In this document: one piece after another, positions 8,889-18,344 of the stretch
Position numbering within the stretch: position 1 is the first letter of the stretch
Layout: every line of letters starts with the position of its first letter
Assembly: GCA_030038315.1 (NCBI GenBank)
Contig: JASHPD010000364.1
Coordinates: 1-35,497, forward strand
Direction: 5' to 3'
Source: Acidobacteriaceae bacterium
GTDB lineage: Bacteria; Acidobacteriota; Terriglobia; Terriglobales; Acidobacteriaceae
DNA: 35,497 nucleotides
Made by a program: the position numbers and the translations under genes
Notes under the pieces: model-generated
The model's input: only the letters and a program-made list of their open reading frames with translations
Told to the model about the DNA's origin: nothing
Databases searched by the model: none

Positions 8889-8934
8889 AGCCGGGTGCCG
8901 GCTACACCGTTCATCGAGCGTCGTTTGCTCGATG
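8889..8934. repeat. Two consecutive short hairpins in intergenic DNA
   Basis: AGCCGG-GTG-CCGGCT (8889-8903) and CATCGAGC-(7 nt)-GCTCGATG (8912-8934). Confidence 0.7.
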
Positions 8935-8970
8935 GGTGGTATAGCACAAAAGCCCGTTATTCCGCAGCCA

Positions 8971-8994
8971 AGCTAATAGCCAAAAGCTAATAGC
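8971..8994. repeat. Direct repeat AGCTAATAGC x2 at the pepA 3' end
   Basis: AGCTAATAGC at 8971-8980 and 8985-8994; the second copy overlaps the pepA stop codon. Confidence 0.75.
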
Positions 8995-10489
8995 TTCTGA
9001 CCCACTCCAATATCGACCGGACTGCTACGCCGCTGGGGCCTTTGGCGATCCAGGGCTTGTTTTCGTCGATCCAGGCGAGGGCGGCGATATCGAGGTGAAT
9101 CCACGGCGTGTCTTCGGCGAATACTTTCAGGAATTCAGCCGCGGTGATGGAGCCGCCGTAGCGGCCGCCGGTGTTTTTGATGTCGGCGATGTCGGACTTG
9201 ATCATCTCGGCGTATTCGTCGCTTAACGGGAGACGCCAGAATTTTTCGCCGCTGGTGGTGAGGGCGGTGTTGAATTTCTCGAAGGTTGCATCGTCGTTCG
9301 AAAAGGCTCCGGCGTTGATCTGGCCCAATGCGACGGCGACGGCTCCGGTGAGTGTGGCGGCATCGATGAGGTGAGTTGCGCCGAGTTGCTTGGCGTAGGC
9401 CAGGCCATCAGCCAACACTAAGCGGCCTTCGGCGTCGGTGTTGATGATCTCGATGGTCTTGCCGGACATGGCCGTTTGCACGTCACCGGGTTTCTGGGCT
9501 TTGCCGTCGGGCATGTTTTCCGTGGCGCAGACGATGCAGACTACGCGCACCCTGGGCTTGAGCAGTGCGATTGCGCGCATGGCTCCGAGCATGGCTGCGC
9601 CGCCGGCCATGTCGTATTTCATCTTTTCCATGTTGTCGGCGGGCTTGATGGAGATGCCGCCGGTGTCGAAGGTGATGCCTTTGCCGACCAGGCCCAAAAT
9701 CGGGCCGTCGGTTACGCCTTCGGGCTCATAGCGCAGGACGATGAGCGCAGGCGGCTCGGCGGAGCCTTGCGCGACGCTCAGGAATGCGCCCATCTTCAGC
9801 TCGCGCAGCTTGTCGGTGGAGTAGACGTCCCACTGGAGGCCGGTTTCCTCGGCCATGGTTGCCGCGCGCTTGCCGAATTCGGTGGGCGTGAGAACGTTCC
9901 CCGGCTCGTTGACCAGCGCGCGGGTGAAGTTCTGGCTCTCGCCTACGATGGTGCCTTCGGCGAAGGCGGCTTCGATGGCAGGTTTTTCGCTTGCGGCTGG
10001 CGCGACGGCGGTGAAGGATTGGACGCTCTGGTCTTTGCGGTCGGTGCGGTAGGTATCGGAGTCGAAGTCGCCGACGAATGCGCCTTCGGCGGCGGCGCGT
10101 GCCCCTGCGTGGAGCGGAATTTCGGAGTCGGGGAGTGCAAAGACCAGCGCGCGGATTCCGCGCGGCTTGGTGTAGCGGACTGCCGTTCCGGCGGCGGTGC
10201 GGACGCTGTTTGCGGTTGCTTTTGCCTGCTTGCCGAGGCCGACGAGCAGGAGGCGTTTCGCGGTCAGCCCCGCCGGCGCGTGGATCAGCACTGTTTCATT
10301 TGCACCGGCCTTGAATTCGCCGCTTTCAAGCACGGTTTTCGCTGCGCTTTGAACGGCTTCGTCGCTGGTCAGCAGCGTGGGTGCAGGCTTGGCATCTGGG
10401 CCTTTGGCGGTCTGCGTGTCTACGGCGAGGACGGCCAGAAGTTCAGTTTCAAGGGATTGCAAGGGGGCAAAGGAAAGTTCAGTCCGCAT
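8987..10489 (-). CDS. pepA: Cytosol (leucyl) aminopeptidase, M17 family
   Basis: 'LVGKGITFDTGGISIKPADNMEKMKYDMAGGAAMLGAM' and the 'NTDAEGRLVLADGLAYA' M17 signature. Confidence 0.96.
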   Translation of the reverse strand: MRTELSFAPLQSLETELLAVLAVDTQTAKGPDAKPAPTLLTSDEAVQSAAKTVLESGEFKAGANETVLIHAPAGLTAKRLLLVGLGKQAKATANSVRTAAGTAVRYTKPRGIRALVFALPDSEIPLHAGARAAAEGAFVGDFDSDTYRTDRKDQSVQSFTAVAPAASEKPAIEAAFAEGTIVGESQNFTRALVNEPGNVLTPTEFGKRAATMAEETGLQWDVYSTDKLRELKMGAFLSVAQGSAEPPALIVLRYEPEGVTDGPILGLVGKGITFDTGGISIKPADNMEKMKYDMAGGAAMLGAMRAIALLKPRVRVVCIVCATENMPDGKAQKPGDVQTAMSGKTIEIINTDAEGRLVLADGLAYAKQLGATHLIDAATLTGAVAVALGQINAGAFSNDDATFEKFNTALTTSGEKFWRLPLSDEYAEMIKSDIADIKNTGGRYGGSITAAEFLKVFAEDTPWIHLDIAALAWIDENKPWIAKGPSGVAVRSILEWVRSY

Positions 10490-10510
10490 ACGGGCATTAT
10501 GTCATTACGG

Positions 10511-10556
10511 GCGTTTGTTATCCCACGTCTCCAAAACCGGGAGACATGGGGCACCC
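10511..10556 (-). repeat. Intergenic stem-loop repeat family B, copy 1
   Basis: Minus strand GGGTGCCCCAT-GTCTCC-CGGTTTT-GGAGAC-GTGGGATAACAAACGC; shares its outer sequence with 15301-15363. Confidence 0.7.
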
Positions 10557-10574
10557 GCTAGTCCCGGCTAGTCC

Positions 10575-11048
10575 CTAGTTCCCGTTGCGGCGTTTGCTGG
10601 AGTTGATGGCGGCGCGGGCTTCGCGGTCGGCCTCGCGGCGCTTTTCGGTTTCGCGCTTGTCCCAGTCCTGCTTGCCTTTGGCTACGGCGAGCTCGCATTT
10701 GACCCGGCCGTGGCGGAAATAAAGCCGGGTGGGGATGAGCGTGTGGCCCTTGATCTGCGTCTTTGACTGTAGCTTGCGAACCTCTTCGCGGTGCAGCAGC
10801 AGTTTCCTGGTGCGGGTCTCGTCGTGGTTGGAGAGGTTCCCGTGCGAATAAGGGCCGATATGCAGATTGAGCAGAAACGCCTCGTTGTCTTTGATGAGCC
10901 CGTAGGCGTCCTTGAGGTTGGCTTTGCCTTCGCGGATGGACTTGACCTCGGTTCCGCGCAGGGCCAGGCCGGCTTCCACCTTATCGAGAAGAAAATAGTT
11001 ATGGCTGGCGGCGCGGTTCTGCGCGGCGTCGCGCTCGCCTGCGGCCAC
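10575..11048 (-). CDS. smpB: SsrA-binding protein SmpB
   Basis: 'NRAASHNYFLLDKVEAGLALRGTEVKSIREGKANLKDAYGLI..', 'KGHTLIPTRLYFRHGRVKCELAVAKGKQDWDKRETEKRREADRE'. GTG start at 11048 gives 157 aa; the start is uncertain. Confidence 0.93.
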   Translation of the reverse strand: MAAGERDAAQNRAASHNYFLLDKVEAGLALRGTEVKSIREGKANLKDAYGLIKDNEAFLLNLHIGPYSHGNLSNHDETRTRKLLLHREEVRKLQSKTQIKGHTLIPTRLYFRHGRVKCELAVAKGKQDWDKRETEKRREADREARAAINSSKRRNGN

Positions 11049-11274
11049 GGGGTCGCGCGGCTTTTTGGGGCCGGCGCCGGATGGGGCTTTGGGCGGGGCG
11101 ATGACGTGGCTGGTCTGGCGTGCCAGGGCGAAGATTCCTCGAATTTCTATCGTAGCATCGGGGCGGTCGGCGGAGGCTCGCGCACAAGCCTTTCGGCAGA
11201 GGCGCTTTGCTAAAATGAGGCATCGTTTGATGGATATTTCCACTGATCCTATAGGCATCCGACAGGGGAGTTCG

Positions 11275-13716
11275 ATGAACCGCGCTGGTCTTTTGGGAGC
11301 TTTGCGGGCAGGAGCTTTGCGAGCTTCCTTCCCGCCTGCGTTTCTCCTTCTGATTTTTCTCTTGCCGGGGACGGGTGCGCGGCTCCATGCGGCGGAGCAT
11401 ACGCCGTCGGCGAGCAAGCTCTACAAGCTGGGCCAGGCGGCCGAGGCAAAGGAAGACTGGGACGCCGCGTTTACGGACTACGAGAAGGCTCACGAGAAGA
11501 AGCCGGGCGAGATGATTTATAAGACGGCGCTGGAGCGTGCGCGCGTTCCCGCAGGGGCTGCGCACCTGAAAAAAGGCCGCCAGCTTGAGCAGGCGGGCGA
11601 CTACCAGGCGGCAATGGTGGAGCTGCTGCGCGCCAACGAGATCGATCCGAGCAACGAGGCGGTTGTGCAGGAGATGGCCGTGGTGCGCCAGGCTCAGCAG
11701 CACGCGGAAAGCAAACAGCAGATTGTGACGCCGGAGGACGCCGAGCAGAAGGAGCTGGATTCGATGGGCGGGCCGGTGGAGCTGAAGCCGGTTACGAACG
11801 TGATTCAGGCGCTGCACATGACGGAAGACTCGAAGATCGTCTACCAGGCGGTGGGGCGCGCGGCGGGCATCAATGTGCTCTTCGATCCCGAATACCACTC
11901 GCAGCGCATCCAGGTGGATTTGACGAATGTTTCGCTGCTGGACGCGCTGCGCATTGTGGCCATTCAGTCGAATACCTTCTGGCAGGCGGTTACGCCGAAC
12001 ACGATCTTTGTGGCGCAGAACAACCCGACGAAGCAGCGCGACTTTGCGCAGCAGGCGGTGCAGACTTTTTACCTGACGAATGCCTGGCAGCAGAATGACC
12101 TGAACGACACCGTGCAGGCGGTGCGCAACCTGCTGGGCACCGGCGTGCGGGTGCAGCCGATCGCCAGCCAGAATGCGATTGTGGTCAAGGGCACGCCGGA
12201 TGAGCTGATGCTGGCGCAGAAGATCATCGACGATACGGACAAGCCCATGCCGGAGGTGGTGGTCGATATCGCCATCATGGAGGTGAGCAAGGACTGGGAG
12301 CGCACGATCGGGCTCGAGTGGCCGAGCAGCGTGGGCGTGCAGTTGCAGCCGCCGACGACGAGCAGCTCTTCCTCTTCCTCGTCTTCCTCGTCCTCTTCGA
12401 CGAGCAGCAGCCTGACGCTCTACAACCTGGCGAATCTCAACTCGAACGATTTTGCCATCACGATGGGAGCGGCGACGGCGAACCTGCTGCTGACGGACAC
12501 GGACACAAAAGTTCTGGAGAACCCGCGTCTGCGCGCCACGAACATGCAGAAGGCGACGATGAAGATCGGCGAGCAGGTACCGATTGCAACGGGCACATAC
12601 AGCACGGGCACCAGCACTACCCTGCTTACCGGGGTTGCCGAAACGCAATTCCAGTACATCGATGTCGGTGTGGACATCGAAATGACGCCGACCATCCACG
12701 ACGATGGCGACGTGACGCTGAAGCTGCACATTGAAGACAAGTCAGAAGGCGGCAATGTGACGATCAGCGGCGTGACGGAGCCGATCATTGTACAGAAGAC
12801 CAGCGAGCAGACGATCCGGCTGCGCGAGGGCGAGGTGAGTATCCTGGGCGGCATCCTGGAGCGCAGCGATGAGACGAGCTGGAACGGCATACCGGGATTG
12901 AGCTCGATTCCAATCCTGCGCTACCTGTTCGGCTCGAAGGACCACACGATCGATACGGACGAGCTGGTGTTCATGGTTGTGCCGCATATCGTGCGCGGCG
13001 CGGATATCTCGGCGGACAATCTTCGGCCGGTGGACTCTGGAACGGGGCAGAATGTCAAGCTCCGGCTGCTGCCGACGAGCGGCGAGGCTTACCACGCGGC
13101 TCCGGTGGTGCAGACCGGCGTGGCGACGACTTCGATTGGACAGTATAGAGGGATGAGCGCGGCAGCCGCGGCGACGCAGGCGCTGGTTGATCTGAAAAGA
13201 GATGCGGATGGACAGACTGCCGGGAATGTACAGCCTGCGAGCGCCGGTCCACCGGCCGCGGCTGGACAGGCGGAATCGCCGCCCGCGGCTACGGTTCCGG
13301 CTCCGGGGTCGGAGCTGCGCTTCCTGATGAGTGATCCGGGACCAGTGAAGAGCGGGTCTACCTTCCAGGTGCCTGTGGTCATCAGCGGCGCCCAGGATAT
13401 CGATTCTGTTCCGTTGCGGATGCGCTATGACTCTTCCAGGCTGGCGCTGGTGAACGTGGCTCCGGGAGATTTTCTGGGGCGCGGAGGACAGGCGATTCAG
13501 CCGAGCGTGCGCGATGATGGCGGCAATCTGACAATCAATGCTTCGCGTCCGATGGGCGCGGCGGGCGTGAATGGCGCGGGCGTGGTCTATGTGCTGACGT
13601 TCCAGGCCAAGGCGCCGGGACCGAGCACGATTACGATTACGCAGCCCGGAGCCATGACGTCGAAACAGCAGCAGGTGCCGGCTTCGGCCAGCGCGCTGAA
13701 CCTCATCGTGAAATAA
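11275..13716 (+). CDS. Secretin (type II/IV secretion outer-membrane channel) with N-terminal TPR-like region and C-terminal cohesin-like domain
   Basis: Signal peptide after MNRAGLLG; TPR-like 'YKLGQAAEAKEDWDAAFTDYEKAHEKKPG'; secretin core 'VPIATGTYSTGT...IDVGVDIEMTPTIHDDGDVTLKLHIEDKS...LREGEVSILGGILERSDETSWNGIPGLSSIPILRYLFGSKDHTIDTDELVFMVVPHIV'; C-terminal 'SGSTFQVPVVISGAQDIDSVPLRMRYDSSRLALVNVAPGDFLG' cohesin-like segment. Confidence 0.92.
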   Translation: MNRAGLLGALRAGALRASFPPAFLLLIFLLPGTGARLHAAEHTPSASKLYKLGQAAEAKEDWDAAFTDYEKAHEKKPGEMIYKTALERARVPAGAAHLKKGRQLEQAGDYQAAMVELLRANEIDPSNEAVVQEMAVVRQAQQHAESKQQIVTPEDAEQKELDSMGGPVELKPVTNVIQALHMTEDSKIVYQAVGRAAGINVLFDPEYHSQRIQVDLTNVSLLDALRIVAIQSNTFWQAVTPNTIFVAQNNPTKQRDFAQQAVQTFYLTNAWQQNDLNDTVQAVRNLLGTGVRVQPIASQNAIVVKGTPDELMLAQKIIDDTDKPMPEVVVDIAIMEVSKDWERTIGLEWPSSVGVQLQPPTTSSSSSSSSSSSSSTSSSLTLYNLANLNSNDFAITMGAATANLLLTDTDTKVLENPRLRATNMQKATMKIGEQVPIATGTYSTGTSTTLLTGVAETQFQYIDVGVDIEMTPTIHDDGDVTLKLHIEDKSEGGNVTISGVTEPIIVQKTSEQTIRLREGEVSILGGILERSDETSWNGIPGLSSIPILRYLFGSKDHTIDTDELVFMVVPHIVRGADISADNLRPVDSGTGQNVKLRLLPTSGEAYHAAPVVQTGVATTSIGQYRGMSAAAAATQALVDLKRDADGQTAGNVQPASAGPPAAAGQAESPPAATVPAPGSELRFLMSDPGPVKSGSTFQVPVVISGAQDIDSVPLRMRYDSSRLALVNVAPGDFLGRGGQAIQPSVRDDGGNLTINASRPMGAAGVNGAGVVYVLTFQAKAPGPSTITITQPGAMTSKQQQVPASASALNLIVK

Positions 13717-13751
13717 CAAAGCTGGTTGTGAAGTAACTGGTTGTGAAGTGA
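13702..13751 (+). repeat. Short repeat of the secretin 3' end (L[I/V]VK-stop x3)
   Basis: CTCATCGTGAAATAA (13702-13716), CTGGTTGTGAAGTAA (13722-13736), CTGGTTGTGAAGTGA (13737-13751). Confidence 0.75.
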
Positions 13752-13752
13752 G

Positions 13753-14223
13753 ATGATGCGTTGCAGGCGAATTCCGAAGGCAGGCGAGCGAGGCCTCACG
13801 CTGGTCGAGATGGTTGTGGCCGTGGGAATTCTGGCGATTCTTGCCTCGGCCGCGGTGCCGATTCTGCGTTTCCAGGTCAAGCGGGAAAAAGAGCGTGAGC
13901 TGCGCTACGATCTGTGGACCATGCGCGCGGCGATTGACATGTACAAGGACGCGGCGGACAAGGGCGCGATCCAGACCAAGGTGGACAGCCAGAATTATCC
14001 GCCCGACCTCGAAACGCTGGTGAACGGCGTGGACATTCAGGGCAAGAAGGTGAAGTTTCTGCGGCGGATTCCGGTGGACCCGATGACGGGCAATACGGAG
14101 TGGGGATTGCGCTCGATGCAGGACGATCCCGATTCAACGAGCTTCGGCGGGCAGAGCGTCTTTGACGTGTATTCAAAATCGCAGGGCACGGCCCTGGACG
14201 GCACCAAGTATGCGGACTGGTAG
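13753..14223 (+). CDS. Type II secretion pseudopilin (GspG-like)
   Basis: Prepilin cleavage/methylation motif 'GERG/LTLVEMVVAVGILAILASAAVPIL'; C-terminal 'RRIPVDPMTGNTEWG' typical of GspG. Confidence 0.9.
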   Translation: MMRCRRIPKAGERGLTLVEMVVAVGILAILASAAVPILRFQVKREKERELRYDLWTMRAAIDMYKDAADKGAIQTKVDSQNYPPDLETLVNGVDIQGKKVKFLRRIPVDPMTGNTEWGLRSMQDDPDSTSFGGQSVFDVYSKSQGTALDGTKYADW

Positions 14224-14617
14224 AGCGAAATCGGAAGCCGGCTTTACGCTGATCGAGCTGATGATCGTGATGGCGATCATCCTGATCCTGACGGCGATTG
14301 CCGTGCCGGCCTATCAGGGCGCGGTGCGCGCGGCGCGCGAGGCCGTGCTCAAGGAAGACCTGCAAACGATGCGGCGCGCGATTGATTCCTATACCGCGGA
14401 CAAGCAGAAAGCTCCGCAGTCGCTCGACGACCTGGTGGACCAGGGCTACCTGCGCGAGATTCCCCAGGACCCGATGACGCACAGCCGCGATACGTGGGTG
14501 ACGGATACGAGCGATGCGCTCTACTCGCTGGACGAGACGGACTCGGGCGGCATTGACAATGTGCACTCGGGCTCGGAGGATACGGGCTCGGACGGGCAGC
14601 CGTATTCAGCGTGGTGA
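14210..14617 (+). CDS. Type II secretion pseudopilin (GspG-like), second paralog
   Basis: 'SEAG/FTLIELMIVMAIILILTAIAVPAYQGAVRAARE', 'LREIPQDPMTHSRDTW'. ATG at 14210 overlaps the preceding gene by 14 nt. Confidence 0.9.
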   Translation: MRTGRAKSEAGFTLIELMIVMAIILILTAIAVPAYQGAVRAAREAVLKEDLQTMRRAIDSYTADKQKAPQSLDDLVDQGYLREIPQDPMTHSRDTWVTDTSDALYSLDETDSGGIDNVHSGSEDTGSDGQPYSAW

Positions 14618-14639
14618 GGCGCTGCAGGAACTTTTGGTT

Positions 14640-15251
14640 TCAGGTTTGCTGCTTTTTAGTTCCTACCTCTTCAATTCTTGTCCATAACTCGCGGATGCCT
14701 GCGCCGGTCTTCGATGAAACCGGGAGAATCTCCGCAACACCGAGGCCTTTGCGCAAGGCGGCAAGGTTGCGCGTGCGCTCGTTGCCGCTCAGGCGGTCGG
14801 TCTTTGTGGCGACGATCACGAAGTCACGGTTCACGGCTCGCAGCCAGTCGATGAGCTGGCGGTCGCGCTCCTGTGGCGGGACGTTGGAATCGACGAGGCA
14901 GACGCAGAGGCTGAGGGTTTCCCGATCCTGCAGATACGGCTCGATGAACTTGGGCCACTCGGCGGAAATCGATTTCGAAATTTTTGCGTAGCCGTAGCCG
15001 GGAAGGTCGGCGAAGGCCAGCCTGGGGCGTTGGCGGTCATCGACGAGCAGGAAAAAGTTGATGGCGCGTGTACGGCCGGGCGTGGAGGAAACTTTAGCCG
15101 CTTTTTCGCCGGCAAGCGCGTTCAGCAGGCTCGATTTGCCCACATTCGAGCGGCCGAGAAAGGCGATCTCCGGCACGGCGCCGATGGAATCCGGGGCAGG
15201 GAATTGTTCGGCAGACATGGCCGAGAGCAGAAATTGTGTCGTATAACGCAT
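14640..15251 (-). CDS. engB: Ribosome biogenesis GTP-binding protein EngB/YsxC
   Basis: 'IAFLGRSNVGKSSLLNALAG', 'STPGRTRAINFFLLVD', 'FADLPGYGYAKIS', 'VATKTDRLSGNE'. Start MRYTTQF at 15251. Confidence 0.95.
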   Translation of the reverse strand: MRYTTQFLLSAMSAEQFPAPDSIGAVPEIAFLGRSNVGKSSLLNALAGEKAAKVSSTPGRTRAINFFLLVDDRQRPRLAFADLPGYGYAKISKSISAEWPKFIEPYLQDRETLSLCVCLVDSNVPPQERDRQLIDWLRAVNRDFVIVATKTDRLSGNERTRNLAALRKGLGVAEILPVSSKTGAGIRELWTRIEEVGTKKQQT

Positions 15252-15300
15252 GGATTCGCTTCGGCGTTGCTGCGGCAAAGAAAAGTTGAGGAAGCGCAAC

Positions 15301-15363
15301 CGCGATTGTTTTGCGATCCCACCCTTGGCACAAAAACAAAAACGCGCCAAGGATAGGGCACCC
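15301..15363 (-). repeat. Intergenic stem-loop repeat family B, copy 2
   Basis: Minus strand GGGTGCCCTAT-CCTTGGC-GCGTTTTTGTTTTTGT-GCCAAGG-GTGGGATCGCAAAACAATCGCG. Confidence 0.7.
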
Positions 15364-15373
15364 ATCTTTGCTG

Positions 15374-17791
<2,418 letters not shown>

Positions 17792-17925
17792 GTGTAGCGC
17801 TGCGGATTGGACGCGGTAAAACGCTTCGCGGATGCGCCGAATGGCAGCGGCTTAGATTGGATTGTACAGCGAAAGGAGGCGCGCGCAGATTTCGGTGACG
17901 GGTCGGCTTGAATCTGTTTTGAAAG

Positions 17926-17945
17926 GGCACGGCTTCAGCCGTGCC
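17926..17945 (-). repeat. Palindromic repeat family A, copy 1
   Basis: GGCACGGCT-TC-AGCCGTGCC. The minus strand reads GGCACGGCTGAAGCCGTGCCCTTTCAAAAC. Confidence 0.75.
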
Positions 17946-18017
17946 GCAAACTGCGCCTCACGCCGTATTCGCAGAGATTAGCGATAATGGTGCGAGAATG
18001 CCCATAAGGAGAGAGCG

Positions 18018-18257
18018 ATGACCGAACCCGCAATACCGCAAAAAGGTCCGTACCCTGTCGAGGTCGAGGCGGGGAAAAGCTATCTCTGGTGCGCCTGCGG
18101 CCTGAGCGAAAATCAGCCTTTCTGCGACGGCAGCCACAAAGGCAGCGATATCACGCCCGTCCGCTTTGTGGCGAAGGATTCCGAGACCGTGTGGCTGTGC
18201 GGATGCAAGCGGACCGGCGACAAGCCGTTCTGCGACGGAACGCACGAGACGCTTTGA
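18018..18257 (+). CDS. CDGSH iron-sulfur domain protein (tandem motifs)
   Basis: 79 aa with '[16 protein letters not shown]' and '[16 protein letters not shown]'; SD-like 'aaggagagagcg' upstream. Confidence 0.93.
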   Translation: MTEPAIPQKGPYPVEVEAGKSYLWCACGLSENQPFCDGSHKGSDITPVRFVAKDSETVWLCGCKRTGDKPFCDGTHETL

Positions 18258-18344
18258 GGGAAACCGGCAAAGCAGTTTTTCGCCTCTTCGGAGCTTGATT
18301 GCCTGAAGGCGCTCCTGGGAGCTGACGAAACGTTTCCGGGAAAG

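Noticed and set aside
10999-12729. 576-aa minus-strand ORF antisense to the secretin
   Set aside because: Arg/His/Leu-rich shadow ORF with no recognisable domain; the plus-strand secretin is clear.
14626-14664. AGGAACT...AGTTCCT inverted repeat between convergent pseudopilin and engB
   Set aside because: Only 7 bp with a 25-nt loop and partly inside engB coding sequence; too weak to call a bidirectional terminator.
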